From: Streptomyces malaysiensis subsp. samsunensis
Lineage (GTDB): Bacteria; Actinomycetota; Actinomycetes; Streptomycetales; Streptomycetaceae
DNA: 64,000 bases
NCBI RefSeq assembly: GCF_024519315.1
Contig: NZ_JANIIC010000018.1
Location: 1 to 64,000 of the forward strand
Direction: 5' to 3'
Shown: positions 56,149-64,000 of the stretch, piece by piece
Position numbering within the stretch: the stretch's first letter is position 1
Layout: each line of letters opens with the position of its first letter
The notes under the pieces: generated by a model
Database searches by the model: none
What the model was told of the DNA's origin: nothing
What the model saw: only the letters and a program-made list of their open reading frames with translations
Program-made: the position numbers and the translations under genes

Positions 56149-57428
56149 CAGACCGTGGACAGCCAGGGCTGGTCGGGGGCGCCGCGCAGGCTCTGGCGGA
56201 TCTTCTCCAGGCTGCGCAGCAGCCCGTCCGGCGGCCGGCTGGTGTCGCTGAGGTAGCTGAGCGCGGCGCGCTGGAAGGCGAGCCGCATCCGTGTGGGCAT
56301 GGCGTCGGAGGCGTCCAGGCACAGCGTGGCCGAGTCCCGGAGGGTCGTCGCGATCCTCCGGTCCACGGTGTCGTCGCCCTGGGCGTCGAGCGGGACGTCG
56401 CGGTTGGCGAAGAACGGGTGGGTGCTGCTGCCCGCGGTCGTCCTCCCCCAGGCCCGCTGGGCGTCGGCCGAGATCAGGTAGCGCATCAGCTCCTGCGCCT
56501 GCGGTGTGTCCCGGAACATCGCGGCGAAGTCCCCCGACACCTCCCGGGCGGTGGACCGCCCGTCCGTATCGGGGAGCAGCCCGGGGGAGAAGGCGAAGTC
56601 CGCCTCGGCGGGTCGCGGGTAGCCGCCGCGGATGAACGACCCCTGGTGCTCCAGCGCGCACGGCGGGTCCGCGCCGAACAGCTTCGTGCCCGCCGTCCGG
56701 AAGTCGGTGATCAGCGCGGTACGCGCGGTGTCCTTGCCGAAGAGCGACCCCCAGCTCCGCCAGGCCCGCGCCACCCGGGGGTCCGTCCACGGCAGCCCGC
56801 CGGTCGCCCAGTCCTGGTAGACGGCCCTGCCCTGCTGCTGGAGCAGCAGATCCTCGATCCAGTCGGTGCCGGGCCAGCCGGAGGCCGCGTCGTCCCCCAT
56901 GCCGACGCACCACCGGCGGCCGTCGGCGGCCAGGGCGGGCAGCGTGTCCGGGCGGCGGTCGTGGTCGTACCACACGATGCTCTTCAGGTCGGCCTTGACC
57001 GCGATGCCGTAGACCGGCCCGTCGGAGCTCAGCCGAGGGGTCCACAGCCGTCCGTAGGCCGTGCGCTCCCGGCTCGGGATCACCGCGTCCAGCGGGATCA
57101 GCTGGCGCTGATGGGCGTAGGCGGCCAGCTCGCCCCCGCTGGGCAGCACGGCGATGTCGGGCGGCGTGCCCGAGCTCACCTCCGAGGCCAGCACCTCGCG
57201 CAGCGCGGTGGTGCCCTGATAGCCGACATGGATGCCGGTGTGCCGGGTGAAGGTGTCCAGCAGATGCCGGAACGCCGCGCCCTCGTCGCCGGTCCACGAC
57301 GCGAGCACGCTCACACTGCCGCGCGACTGCCAGCCGCTCGTATCGCCCGCGCCCACGACGCACAGCAGCACCATCCACAGCCCGAGGACCGTGGCCGTGG
57401 CGTGGCCGGACCGCTTCGCCGCGCTCAT
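56142..57428 (-). CDS. extracytoplasmic solute-binding protein, GlnH-like position
   Basis: The 428-residue protein begins with a signal segment (TATVLGLWMVLLCVVGAG). The body reads as an ABC-type solute-binding protein: VLASWTGDEGAAFRHLLDTF near the start, and later AMFRDTPQAQELMRYLISAD. No transporter genes accompany it. It is translationally coupled (ATGA) to the membrane-sensor gene. In mycobacteria, GlnH (solute-binding) and GlnX (membrane sensor) signal aspartate/glutamate to PknG. Gene order and architecture here match that system, so it may be a sensor not a transporter part (inference). The Cys in the signal is not a standard lipobox. Confidence 0.82.
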   Translation of the reverse strand: MSAAKRSGHATATVLGLWMVLLCVVGAGDTSGWQSRGSVSVLASWTGDEGAAFRHLLDTFTRHTGIHVGYQGTTALREVLASEVSSGTPPDIAVLPSGGELAAYAHQRQLIPLDAVIPSRERTAYGRLWTPRLSSDGPVYGIAVKADLKSIVWYDHDRRPDTLPALAADGRRWCVGMGDDAASGWPGTDWIEDLLLQQQGRAVYQDWATGGLPWTDPRVARAWRSWGSLFGKDTARTALITDFRTAGTKLFGADPPCALEHQGSFIRGGYPRPAEADFAFSPGLLPDTDGRSTAREVSGDFAAMFRDTPQAQELMRYLISADAQRAWGRTTAGSSTHPFFANRDVPLDAQGDDTVDRRIATTLRDSATLCLDASDAMPTRMRLAFQRAALSYLSDTSRPPDGLLRSLEKIRQSLRGAPDQPWLSTVCG

Positions 57429-58375
57429 CGGGGCTGGAACCGGTACTCGTCGATACGCGGCTGGAGACCCACCAGGATCAGCACGGCCAGCACGGCCCCG
57501 CCCACGGGTATCCAGCCGACCGCACCGGCCTGCCAATGCGCGTTCCGCATCGTCCTCGCGACCTCCCTGGCGGTGGGGCCGCCGGTGCGGCCGATGTCGG
57601 ATCGGGTCAGGCTGGCCCGCGCCGACTCCAGCCGGTCCTGGGTCTGATACGTGAAGACGGCCAGCGGCAGCAGGGCGACGAGCAGCGCGGTCGCCGCCGC
57701 CAGCCAGGGATTGACCAGCCGCCGGAAGCGGTGCCGCAGGAAGCGCTGGGTGTGCACCAGCAGCGCCGCCAGCGTCAGGAACAGCCCCGGCACCAGCAGC
57801 CACCAGGCGAACGACAGCAGCCAGCCGAAGGAGGTCTGGTCGTCGAGCACGTCGAACTGCCGGTCCTGCACCGCCTTCAGCCGGTCCAGGATGCCGCTGT
57901 GGCCGTGCCGCAGTATGGAGCCCGCGTACCCCAGATAGGCACCCCTGAGCGTCGGGTTGTCGCGGTTCGCGTACGCCTGCTCGACGGTGTCGCCATAGGA
58001 CGTCACCAGCGCCGCGCAGGTGCGCAGGGACCCGCGCGCCGATTCGCCGCCGATGGTGCTCTTGGACACCTGGGCCAGGCTCTGCTTGGCCGTCGACAGC
58101 TTGTCGCGGTACTCCTCGCTGAGCCCCTCGAACTCCGCGGTGGGGCTCGAGATGCTGCGCCGCGCCTCGTCGTAGGAGGCGGTCAGCGCGTCGATGGCGG
58201 CGGCGACCTGGAGTATCGCCGGGGTGGAGCGGTCGGTCACCGCCCTGGAGTTGCGGCTGACGCCGTAGTACGCGGCCAGCAGCGTGGTCACGGCCACCGC
58301 CGTGACCACGAGCAGGGCGATCAGCCGGCGCACCAGGAAGGCGCGGGTGCCGCTGATGGCGTGGGCGCCGCTCAT
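57425..58375 (-). CDS. four-helix membrane sensor, GlnX-like
   Basis: The 316-residue protein has one N-terminal helix (about 17-38, RRLIALLVVTAVAVTTLLAA), an external helical domain of about 145 residues (41-183), and three further helices (about 184-208, 224-243 and 284-304). The external part looks like a four-helix-bundle sensor (ALTASYDEARRSISSPTAEF). GlnX of mycobacteria has the same general plan. Both ends overlap neighbours by four bases (ATGA), indicating tight coupling to the VWA and solute-binding genes. Sequence identity to GlnX cannot be verified here. Confidence 0.75.
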   Translation of the reverse strand: MSGAHAISGTRAFLVRRLIALLVVTAVAVTTLLAAYYGVSRNSRAVTDRSTPAILQVAAAIDALTASYDEARRSISSPTAEFEGLSEEYRDKLSTAKQSLAQVSKSTIGGESARGSLRTCAALVTSYGDTVEQAYANRDNPTLRGAYLGYAGSILRHGHSGILDRLKAVQDRQFDVLDDQTSFGWLLSFAWWLLVPGLFLTLAALLVHTQRFLRHRFRRLVNPWLAAATALLVALLPLAVFTYQTQDRLESARASLTRSDIGRTGGPTAREVARTMRNAHWQAGAVGWIPVGGAVLAVLILVGLQPRIDEYRFQPR

Positions 58376-59955
58376 ATCGCGCCGTCCGTGCAGCCTCCGC
58401 CGCCCCCGCCGCCCCTGCCGTCCGTGCCGCTCCCGCCGTCCGTGCCGCTCCCGCTGCCCCCGCCGCCCGTGCCTTCCGTGCCGCTCCCGCCGTCCGGTTC
58501 GCCGCTCAGCGGGGCGTTGCACTGCTGGCAGAACCCGGCGGTGGCGGGCGCCCGGCGCAGACAGGCCGGGCAGATGACATCCTCGGCGGGCGGCGCGGCG
58601 GGCTCCGGGCGCTCCGCGCCCACGAAGTGGACGCTCTCCTCCGACACGACGATCGCCGAGTTGAGGTCCAGCGGCCGGATGGGCTCGCGGATCCGCACCT
58701 CGCCGGTGGCCGCGTCGAGGATGTGCACCAGCCCGCCCAGCCGGGTCAGCATCTTCTCGCTGCCCAGCTGATGGGCCAGCTGCACGGCCCGCCCCCACTG
58801 GTGGTGGGCCCGCTCCCGGTCACCCGCCTCGTACGCGTCACAGCCCGCGGTGATGGCGTGGCCCAGCTCGGAGTCGGCGTCGTAGTGCGCCAGCCGGGGA
58901 TCGATACGGGACGAAAGCACCACATCGTCCGTCCACTGGACCAGCACCGACTCAGGCTCGGGCAGCGGCAGCGCGGTGTCGCCCTCCACCACCAGCTCCA
59001 CGGCGGCCAGCTCCACGTCCTCGCCCATCGGATCGCCGCGCGGATCGGCGAGCACGGACACCTGGTACTCGCGGGTCTCGTCGCCCCACGCCCTGGTGGT
59101 CCACTCCCAGGTGCGCTCATCGGGGCGGACGCCCTCCTCGGTGAGGTCCGCCCGGGTGGGGTGCACCTGCTTGACGAAGCCGATCCGGCCGCCCGACCGG
59201 GTGCGGATCCGGATCCGCACCCCGGCCAGCGCCTTGGCCATCGAGCTGGAGACCATCTCCTCGAACTCGGCGGCCAGCGCCGAGTCCTCCAGGACCGCGT
59301 CGGCCCTGCCGTGCAGCCGCCGCGCGATCCGCTTCAGCTCGGCGGCGTCCCAGCCGTCGCCGATACCGCGCGCGTCACAGGTGAAGTGCGGGGCGCAGGC
59401 ATCCAGCACCTGGTCCAGATAGCCGGGCGGATCGTGTTCGTTACGGCCGTCGGTGAGCAGCAGGGTGTGCCGGATCGCGGCGGGCTGCCGCAGATGCAGC
59501 CGGCGGGCGAGATCCAGCCATGAGCCGATCGCCGTGCCGCCGATCGCGGGCAGCCGGGCCGCGACCCGGGCGGCGGCCGCCTTGGTGTCGGGCCCCGCGA
59601 CCGCCATGCCGCCGGTGAACGGATAGACGATCTGGGCCTGTTCGGTGCCCTCGACGATCGCGAAGCGGGTGCCGTCGCGGAGTATGCCCACCGCGGTGGC
59701 GGTGGCCCGCCGCGCCGCCGCGATCTTCGTCGGCGGCCAGCTCATCGACATCGAGCAGTCGATGACGATGACCTCCGAGGCGGCGGTACGGGCCGCCGCC
59801 GGGCCCAGGCCCTGGGCCCGCACACTGACGATGGCGTGCATCTCGGTGCGGCCCGCCGAGACGGGCAGGTACTTGTTCTGGTGCACCCGCAGGGTGAGGG
59901 CCGGACCGCCGTCCGCGCCGTCCGGGCCGTACTGCTTTCTGTCGTCCTCGCTCAT
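58372..59955 (-). CDS. von Willebrand factor A domain protein with zinc ribbon
   Basis: The 527-residue protein has a VWA domain with the MIDAS motif DCSMS (residues 66-70) and LLLTDGRNEHD. A beta-rich middle is followed by a C-terminal zinc ribbon CPACLRRAPATAGFCQQC and a Gly/Ser/Thr/Asp-rich tail of about 45 residues. VWA proteins beside PknG-like kinases are seen in Streptomyces. The VWA domain may scaffold or present substrates, as FHA/VWA proteins do. It starts 12 bp after the kinase stop and overlaps the next gene by four bases. Confidence 0.88.
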   Translation of the reverse strand: MSEDDRKQYGPDGADGGPALTLRVHQNKYLPVSAGRTEMHAIVSVRAQGLGPAAARTAASEVIVIDCSMSMSWPPTKIAAARRATATAVGILRDGTRFAIVEGTEQAQIVYPFTGGMAVAGPDTKAAAARVAARLPAIGGTAIGSWLDLARRLHLRQPAAIRHTLLLTDGRNEHDPPGYLDQVLDACAPHFTCDARGIGDGWDAAELKRIARRLHGRADAVLEDSALAAEFEEMVSSSMAKALAGVRIRIRTRSGGRIGFVKQVHPTRADLTEEGVRPDERTWEWTTRAWGDETREYQVSVLADPRGDPMGEDVELAAVELVVEGDTALPLPEPESVLVQWTDDVVLSSRIDPRLAHYDADSELGHAITAGCDAYEAGDRERAHHQWGRAVQLAHQLGSEKMLTRLGGLVHILDAATGEVRIREPIRPLDLNSAIVVSEESVHFVGAERPEPAAPPAEDVICPACLRRAPATAGFCQQCNAPLSGEPDGGSGTEGTGGGGSGSGTDGGSGTDGRGGGGGGGCTDGAI

Positions 59956-59967
59956 CTGATCCCCCTG

Positions 59968-62409
59968 TCAGACGCGGGTCATGGGCCTGATGGCATTCGC
60001 GCGGTCGATCAGCGTCCCGAGCGCCCCGGGGCTGTCCGCCTGCCGGGCCAGCCGGCGCAGGGTCTGCTCCAGCTCCGCGCGCAGCGCGCTCTCGTCCTCC
60101 CATTCACCGAAGACAATGGGCAAGGGCCCTTTTCCGGGGCTCGGTTCTCCCCCGGCTACCGCGGGGAGGTGCCCCCCGCCGCGGCGTCGTGGTCTCCCCC
60201 AACTACTCCAGCTCCCTGAACGGGCCCGGTCAGGGAGCTGGTCGGAGCCGGACTGCCGCTCCGCCCAATCCAGCGTCACCTCCAGTGACTCCGCCGTCAG
60301 CCGGTCGCGGGCCGGGCCGGACTCCCTTCCCTCGTCCAGATACAGCCGCGGCAGCCGGGTGCGCACCTCCGCCAGGTCCTCGGCCGTCGGCAGGGCGGCG
60401 CCGCCTTCGGTCCGGCCCAAACGCCCCGACAGCACCCGCACGATGGCGATCCGCGCGGCGTCGTAGTGGCGGGAGACCTTCGGCACCCCGCCGAGGATGT
60501 CCACCGCGCCGCCCCGGTCGCCCGCGGCCAGCCGGAGCCTGGCCAGCCCGAAGGCGGCGCTGCCCTGGGAGCGGTTGCGCTGCCACACCGCGTCGTAGAA
60601 CCGCTTCGCGGCCTCGTGGTCGCCCAGGTGCTCGGCGCAGTAGCCCAGCGCCAGCTTGGGGGCGTACTCCCCGGGCAGGGCGCTGTAGACCGCGTCGAAC
60701 TCCCGGCGGGCGTCGGCCACCGCGCCGTCCGCGAGCCGCAGCAGGGCGCGGTGCCAGGACAGCCGCCAGTCGTACGGGGCGGCGGAGCCGATCAGCTCCA
60801 CGGCGACCGCCAGCTCCTGGGCCGCCGCGTCCCGTTCACCCAGCTCCAGATAGGCGCGGCAGGTGCGCAGCCGGATCTCGGCGGAGGGGCGGGGGAAGGC
60901 GTGCAGCTGCTCGATCAGGCGCCGCGGCCCGCTGTCGGTCGGGACGCCCAGCAGCGCGGCGCCGGGGTCGGCCGCGTCCGGGAACGGCACCGGCAGCCCG
61001 AGCGGCACCTGCCCGGGGCGGGGCAGCCCGGAGACGAGCAGCGGGCGCGGCTCTCCGTCCAGCCAGCGCTCCAGGTCCGGGATCCGGCCCAGCGAGGAGT
61101 CCAGCAGCGCCGAGGTCGGGGCGAAGAGCGTGGAGGGCTGCGGCTGTTCGCGGCTCAGCCGCAACGAGTGGATCTCCCGCAGGACGCCCCACAGCTGCTC
61201 GGACATCTCCGCGGCCGACCCGAACCGCCGCTCCGGGTCGGCCGCGGTGGCGCGGGCCAGCACCCGGCGGTAGGACTCGGCGCCCAGGCCCGGCGGCCGC
61301 TGGGCCTGCCGGGTGGCGCTCTCCGAGAGCTCTTCGAGCGTCCTGCCGACCCCGAAGAGGTCATGGCGCTCGGTGAGGGCCGAGGCGCCCCGGGCGAGCA
61401 CCTCGGGGGCGGCGAACGCCTCGGTGATCACCGGCGGTCCGCCGTCCCGCTGGCCCAGCCGCCGCACCGCGCCGAGGTCGATCACCTTGACCCGGTCCTC
61501 GTGGTGCATCACATTGCTCGGCTTGAGATCGCAGTACAGCAGCTTCTCGCCGTGCAGATAGCCCACCGCGCGCAGCACCAGACAGCCGTAGGCCAGGATG
61601 TGCTCGTACAGCCGGGGCCCGTCGTACGGCCGCACCGCGTCCGCGATGTGGTCCTTGATCTGGGCGAGCGTCATCCCGTCGACGAACTCCATCACGATGT
61701 AGCCGGTCAGCGCGCCGTCCCGGGGGTCGGGCTGGGTGACGTAGTTGATGATCCGGACGATGCCGGGGTGGTCGAGCACGGTCAGATAGCGGCGCTCCTC
61801 GACCGCCGTCCGCAGGGCCGCCTCGTCCTCGTTGTTGATCAGGCCCTTGATGGCCACGGGCTGGTCGTCCAGCTGGGTGTCCTCGGCGAGATAGACCCAG
61901 CCGAGCCCGCCGTACCCCACGCAGCCGATCACCCGGTACTGATCGCCCAGCAGATCCCCGGGGCTCAGCCGCGGGGTGAAGTCGAACGGATGGCGGCAGC
62001 GCGGGCAGTAGCCCCGGGAGAGCGCGGGCTGCCCGGCGTAGGGCGCGCCCACGATCTCGTCGCACCCCTCACGGCCGCAGGTCTGGCCGCGCGACGGGGG
62101 ACGCGGATCGTCCATCACCAGGTCGCGCAGCGAGGGCAGTTCGACCCGGGGCAGGGCCAGCGGATCCTCGCCCGCCGGCCGCACGGTGAACTTCCGCGCC
62201 ACATCGCGGCGGCGGGCACGGGCCGTGGTCGCGGTGGACTCGGACAGCAGAGCGGCGCCGGGCCGGGCGCCCGAGGAAGGGGGCGGCGCGGCGGGCGGGG
62301 GAGTGGGGGCGGTGGGCAGTGCCCGGCGGCCGCACTCCGAGCAGAACCCCCGGGCGTTGATCCGGCCCAGGCCCTCGCCGCGGCAGTCCGGGCGGACACA
62401 GCTCGTCAT
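59968..62409 (-). CDS. PknG-like serine/threonine protein kinase
   Basis: The 813-residue soluble kinase has an N-terminal Cys cluster (Cys4, Cys9, Cys23, Cys26) and a second rubredoxin-like one (Cys111, Cys116, Cys135, Cys138). The kinase domain spans about 158-410, with Lys188 in VAIK, YCDLKPSN (292-299, non-RD) and DLG (311-313). A C-terminal TPR region covers about 500-780. This is the layout of PknG, a cytoplasmic kinase that regulates 2-oxoglutarate metabolism through GarA/OdhI in response to amino acids. Downstream genes match GlnX and GlnH. Its start overlaps the trypsin-like stop (ATGA). Confidence 0.92.
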   Translation of the reverse strand: MTSCVRPDCRGEGLGRINARGFCSECGRRALPTAPTPPPAAPPPSSGARPGAALLSESTATTARARRRDVARKFTVRPAGEDPLALPRVELPSLRDLVMDDPRPPSRGQTCGREGCDEIVGAPYAGQPALSRGYCPRCRHPFDFTPRLSPGDLLGDQYRVIGCVGYGGLGWVYLAEDTQLDDQPVAIKGLINNEDEAALRTAVEERRYLTVLDHPGIVRIINYVTQPDPRDGALTGYIVMEFVDGMTLAQIKDHIADAVRPYDGPRLYEHILAYGCLVLRAVGYLHGEKLLYCDLKPSNVMHHEDRVKVIDLGAVRRLGQRDGGPPVITEAFAAPEVLARGASALTERHDLFGVGRTLEELSESATRQAQRPPGLGAESYRRVLARATAADPERRFGSAAEMSEQLWGVLREIHSLRLSREQPQPSTLFAPTSALLDSSLGRIPDLERWLDGEPRPLLVSGLPRPGQVPLGLPVPFPDAADPGAALLGVPTDSGPRRLIEQLHAFPRPSAEIRLRTCRAYLELGERDAAAQELAVAVELIGSAAPYDWRLSWHRALLRLADGAVADARREFDAVYSALPGEYAPKLALGYCAEHLGDHEAAKRFYDAVWQRNRSQGSAAFGLARLRLAAGDRGGAVDILGGVPKVSRHYDAARIAIVRVLSGRLGRTEGGAALPTAEDLAEVRTRLPRLYLDEGRESGPARDRLTAESLEVTLDWAERQSGSDQLPDRARSGSWSSWGRPRRRGGGHLPAVAGGEPSPGKGPLPIVFGEWEDESALRAELEQTLRRLARQADSPGALGTLIDRANAIRPMTRV

Positions 62410-64000
62410 GGCGCCTCCCCCTCCGGCGATGTGTGCACGGCGGCCACGAACCGGTCGACGGCGCGGCGCGCCTCCGGCAGATCACAGGGCACCTCGGCCA
62501 GCAGCCGCACCGCCGCGCGGTGCAGTGGGATCAGCTCCGCCCGCTCGGATTCGGCCTTGCTGCCGAGCATCGCCGTGTACGACACCAGCTGCCACTTCAG
62601 CTCCTGGACCGCCGGCTGCTGGGCGTCGATCACCCGCAGCGTCTCCTCGGCCCGCTCGGCCACCGTACGGACCGAATGCTCGAACGCGGCCAGCTTGGCG
62701 ACGATGCGGTGGGAGCGCAGCTCGGGGTCGGAGCGCAGCCGGGTCAGATTGATCCGCAGGGCCGTGGCGTCCTCGGCGTCCGATGACGACGAGCGGCGCG
62801 CCCCGCGCCCGGCCGCCTCGTGCTCACGTCCGGTGGCGAGGGCCACCCGCCCGGCGAGCTCGTCCAGCCAGGCGTCGATCCGGGCCGCCTCGGGGCGGAA
62901 CAGCCGCTCGGCCAGCCGCAGCCCCCGGGAGTGGGGGTCGCGGAAGACCAGCATCAGCCGGCCGCCCCGGTCGGCGAGCAGCTTCATGAAGCCGACCAGC
63001 GCCTGCGGGTCACGGGCGCGGTCCACGCCGACGGCCACGATGGTGAGCGGCACCGCGTTGGCCCGGACCCGGCTGAGCGGGGAGGTGTCGCCGGGGGAGC
63101 GCAGATCCATCCGGTCCGCGACCCGCAGCGCGACCTCGGTGTCGGTGCGCCCGGTGACGTCGATGGCCAGGTCCACACTGCCCAGCGGCGGTACGGTGCC
63201 GTGCGGCGCGGCGGAGACCGCGTCGTCGGGGCCGCCGCCCGACAGCTCGCGGTCGGCGAGCGTGATGGCGCGGCTGAGCGCCTCGTACCGCGCGTGGTCG
63301 TCGTCCTCGATGACCACGGTCTCCACGTCCGTGATGCCCGTGCGCCCGGTCAGGGGCTCCCGGCGCAGCCATACGGCGAGCCGCTGGGCGAAGCCGATGT
63401 CCTGGACGCCGGTGGTCAGCCGGGAGACCAGCGGCCGGTCCACCCCGGGGTCCCCGCGCACCCACCGGTGGACCACCGGCAGATGGCGCACGATCGTCTC
63501 GACCGGGATCATGTACGAGACGCTGAGGCGCTCGGCGGAGGGGATGTCGACGGGGTCGTCGTAGCGGCTCACGACCACGCCGATGACATGCCGCGTGGCC
63601 TCGTCCTCCACCCCGGCGCCGCTGAAGCCCCTACGGACCACATCCCGGGGCGACTTGGGGTCGAGCCCCACCCACTCCGCGCGGGGGCCGACCCGCCCGG
63701 CGGTCTTCGCGCGCAGATAGTGGCCGTTGTCGAGCCCCTTCGGGAAGCCGCCCATCCACACCGGCCGGCCGAGCACCGGCGGCAGCCGGTAGAGCGGCGC
63801 GGCGTGCTCGGCGGGCTGCGGCCGGCCGAGCCGCAGCAGCGCCACATCGCCGCATCCGTCGGAGCGCTGGGGCACCCAGCAGCCGTCGGCGACGCGCGCG
63901 GGGACGGGCTCGGCGTCGGCCACCTCGACCAGGTCGACCAGCACCTCGGTGGCGGGCACCGGAAGCCCGTCGTCGGGGATCACATGGGCGCACGTGAGCA
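62406..64000 (-). CDS. trypsin-like serine protease domain protein, 5' end beyond the window
   Basis: The first readable codons give LTCAHVIPDDG, with the catalytic His of trypsin-like proteases. The Asp lies in CGDVALLRLGRP and the Ser in GFSGAGV. Later parts (VDLAIDVTGRTDTEVALRVA, then a helical C-terminal third) belong to a larger fused regulator-like protein. In Streptomyces such multidomain protease-like proteins head PknG-like operons; the catalytic triad looks intact, so proteolysis is possible. The start is outside the window, and the gene is coupled to the kinase by a four-base overlap. Confidence 0.85.
   Translation of the reverse strand, partial: LTCAHVIPDDGLPVPATEVLVDLVEVADAEPVPARVADGCWVPQRSDGCGDVALLRLGRPQPAEHAAPLYRLPPVLGRPVWMGGFPKGLDNGHYLRAKTAGRVGPRAEWVGLDPKSPRDVVRRGFSGAGVEDEATRHVIGVVVSRYDDPVDIPSAERLSVSYMIPVETIVRHLPVVHRWVRGDPGVDRPLVSRLTTGVQDIGFAQRLAVWLRREPLTGRTGITDVETVVIEDDDHARYEALSRAITLADRELSGGGPDDAVSAAPHGTVPPLGSVDLAIDVTGRTDTEVALRVADRMDLRSPGDTSPLSRVRANAVPLTIVAVGVDRARDPQALVGFMKLLADRGGRLMLVFRDPHSRGLRLAERLFRPEAARIDAWLDELAGRVALATGREHEAAGRGARRSSSSDAEDATALRINLTRLRSDPELRSHRIVAKLAAFEHSVRTVAERAEETLRVIDAQQPAVQELKWQLVSYTAMLGSKAESERAELIPLHRAAVRLLAEVPCDLPEARRAVDRFVAAVHTSPEGEAP

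Overview
The window is a piece of a Streptomyces chromosome. The DNA is very GC-rich, GTG and TTG starts are common, coding frames have strong third-position GC, and the actinomycete regulators AfsK, AfsS and AfsR are recognisable together with a fused F420 cofactor synthase (FbiC). No rRNA, tRNA or CRISPR array was seen.

Layout. 1-2250: IS630-type transposase fragment at the edge, then an aldo/keto reductase and a divergent TetR gene with three copies of one operator. 2612-9153: PNPOx-family oxidase, thiolase-like protein, acyl-CoA dehydrogenase, deazaflavin-type nitroreductase, a second TetR regulator and a two-domain VOC protein. 9383-24852: the AfsK/AfsS/AfsR signalling locus. It holds afsK, two exported proteins, an acyl-CoA catabolic block (enoyl-CoA hydratase, DUF35 protein, thiolase-like aldolase, acyl-CoA ligase), a small secreted peptide, an afsS with eight repeats, afsR, and an AfsR paralogue that has lost its DNA-binding domain. 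25009-35902: amidohydrolases, an AraC regulator, two F420-type LLM oxidoreductases, SDRs, an O-methyltransferase and a Tat-exported PHP hydrolase. 36229-48690: fbiC, a P-loop/TPR protein, an ADP-ribosylglycohydrolase, a GT-C type membrane protein, a sodium:solute symporter, a further SDR and an unrecognised conserved-looking protein. 48824-56098: DUF397 and XRE/DUF5753 pair, GPP34 protein, a membrane-anchored D,D-carboxypeptidase and a polytopic membrane protein. 56142-64000: a tightly coupled five-gene operon (trypsin-like protein, PknG-like kinase, VWA protein, four-helix membrane sensor, solute-binding protein) that resembles the mycobacterial PknG-GlnX-GlnH amino-acid sensing pathway.

How it may work together. 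The most striking signal is a shared 19-bp palindrome, approximately ATCTGACGGNCCGTCAGAT. It occurs at eight strong sites just upstream of scattered acyl-CoA, F420 and SDR genes, with a ninth good match upstream of afsR. This looks like one repressor regulon for a sterol- or terpenoid-like catabolic pathway interwoven with the AfsK-AfsR-AfsS switch; the TetR gene at 7182-7829 is the best local candidate for the regulator. A second striking signal is the secreted peptide beside afsS, whose C-terminal tail copies the AfsS repeat motif. Family calls come from reading motifs by eye; no database search was possible.
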